Assembly: GCA_027023915.1 (NCBI GenBank)
Contig: JALVUB010000232.1
Span: 1-5,198 of the forward strand
Source of the DNA: Sedimenticola sp.
GTDB taxonomy: Bacteria; Pseudomonadota; Gammaproteobacteria; Chromatiales; Chromatiaceae
Direction of reading: 5' to 3'
Length of the DNA stretch: 5,198 nucleotides
The position numbers and the translations under genes are program-made. Numbering within the stretch: the first letter of the stretch is position 1; every line of letters begins with the position of its first letter. The notes beneath the pieces were generated by a model, which was not told the DNA's origin, did not search any database, and worked only from the letters and a program-made list of their open reading frames with translations. Positions 5,067 to 5,198 of the stretch are shown here, one piece after another.

Positions 5067-5198
5067 GGAAGCTCTGATTTAATCCTGGACGAAGCAGATT
5101 GTTCTCCTCCGGTTCGAGTACAAGGCGAAGTTCGCAGCCAATAGCGAGCTATTGGCAAGAACTTCAACGCAGTAATCGGGCTGGAGGAGGACAAGATG
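5067..5198. mobile_element. Long imperfect palindrome, probably the start of a MITE-like repeat or IS left end (cut by window edge)
   Basis: From 5067 the sequence is built around one symmetry point between 5146 and 5147. The core is CCAATAGC, GA, GCTATTGG (5138-5155). Around it AAGTTC (5128-5133) pairs with GAACTT (5159-5164), one base out of register. Farther out, TTGTTCTCCTCC (5099-5110) pairs with GGAGGAGGACAA (5183-5194) with one mismatch and in exact register. The left boundary GGAAGCTCTGATT, preceded by CTAA, resembles IS5-group ends, which begin GGAAG and insert at YTAR sites. If symmetric, the element would end near 5226, outside the window, and be about 160 bp. Alternatively this is the left end of a full insertion sequence, with GGAGGAGG (5183-5190) as ribosome site for an ATG at 5196. 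The palindrome is seen; its mobile nature is inferred. Confidence 0.5.

Overview
The window is a roughly 60% GC, densely packed piece of chromosome, most likely from a gammaproteobacterium. The protein sequences, a biotin operon divergent from a comF/gntX-type gene, and a folB-folK pair divergent from plsY all fit that group. I would not name a genus. All genes are core-metabolism genes and I see no defence system, CRISPR array, tRNA, rRNA or phage gene. The only accessory-looking DNA is a palindromic repeat or insertion-sequence end at the right edge.

Layout, left to right. Bases 1-771 (minus) hold the first 257 codons of biotin synthase bioB, which is cut by the window edge. Bases 772-858 are a control region: a bioB promoter with a perfect TTGACA -35, overlapped by a good match to a BirA (biotin repressor) operator. 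One half of this operator lies inside the first codons of the divergent gene. Bases 848-1564 (plus) encode a ComF/GntX phosphoribosyltransferase-like protein with four CxxC pairs. One base later, convergent, lies a MidA/NDUFAF7-type SAM-dependent methyltransferase (1566-2702, minus). Divergent from it across 50 bp is a short-chain dehydrogenase with pteridine-reductase signatures (2753-3502, plus). Convergent with that gene are folK (3514-3987) and folB (3984-4343) on the minus strand, overlapping by 4 bp. Divergent from folB is plsY (4417-4998, plus). A non-coding tail (4999-5198) carries a long imperfect palindrome that begins at 5067.

How the genes fit together. bioB performs the last step of biotin synthesis, and the BirA site suggests feedback control by biotin, possibly extended to comF. 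folB and folK perform consecutive steps of folate synthesis (7,8-dihydroneopterin to the pyrophosphorylated 6-hydroxymethylpterin). The neighbouring pteridine reductase acts on the same family of compounds (dihydropterins or dihydrofolate), so 2753-4343 is a small pterin/folate cluster. plsY acylates glycerol-3-phosphate in phospholipid synthesis. folB and plsY appear to be read from overlapping, oppositely oriented -10 elements.

I found no undescribed multi-gene system. The points most worth a second look are the BirA operator embedded in the comF start, the symmetric -10 between folB and plsY, the pteridine-reductase-type enzyme beside folK/folB, and the palindromic element at the right edge.
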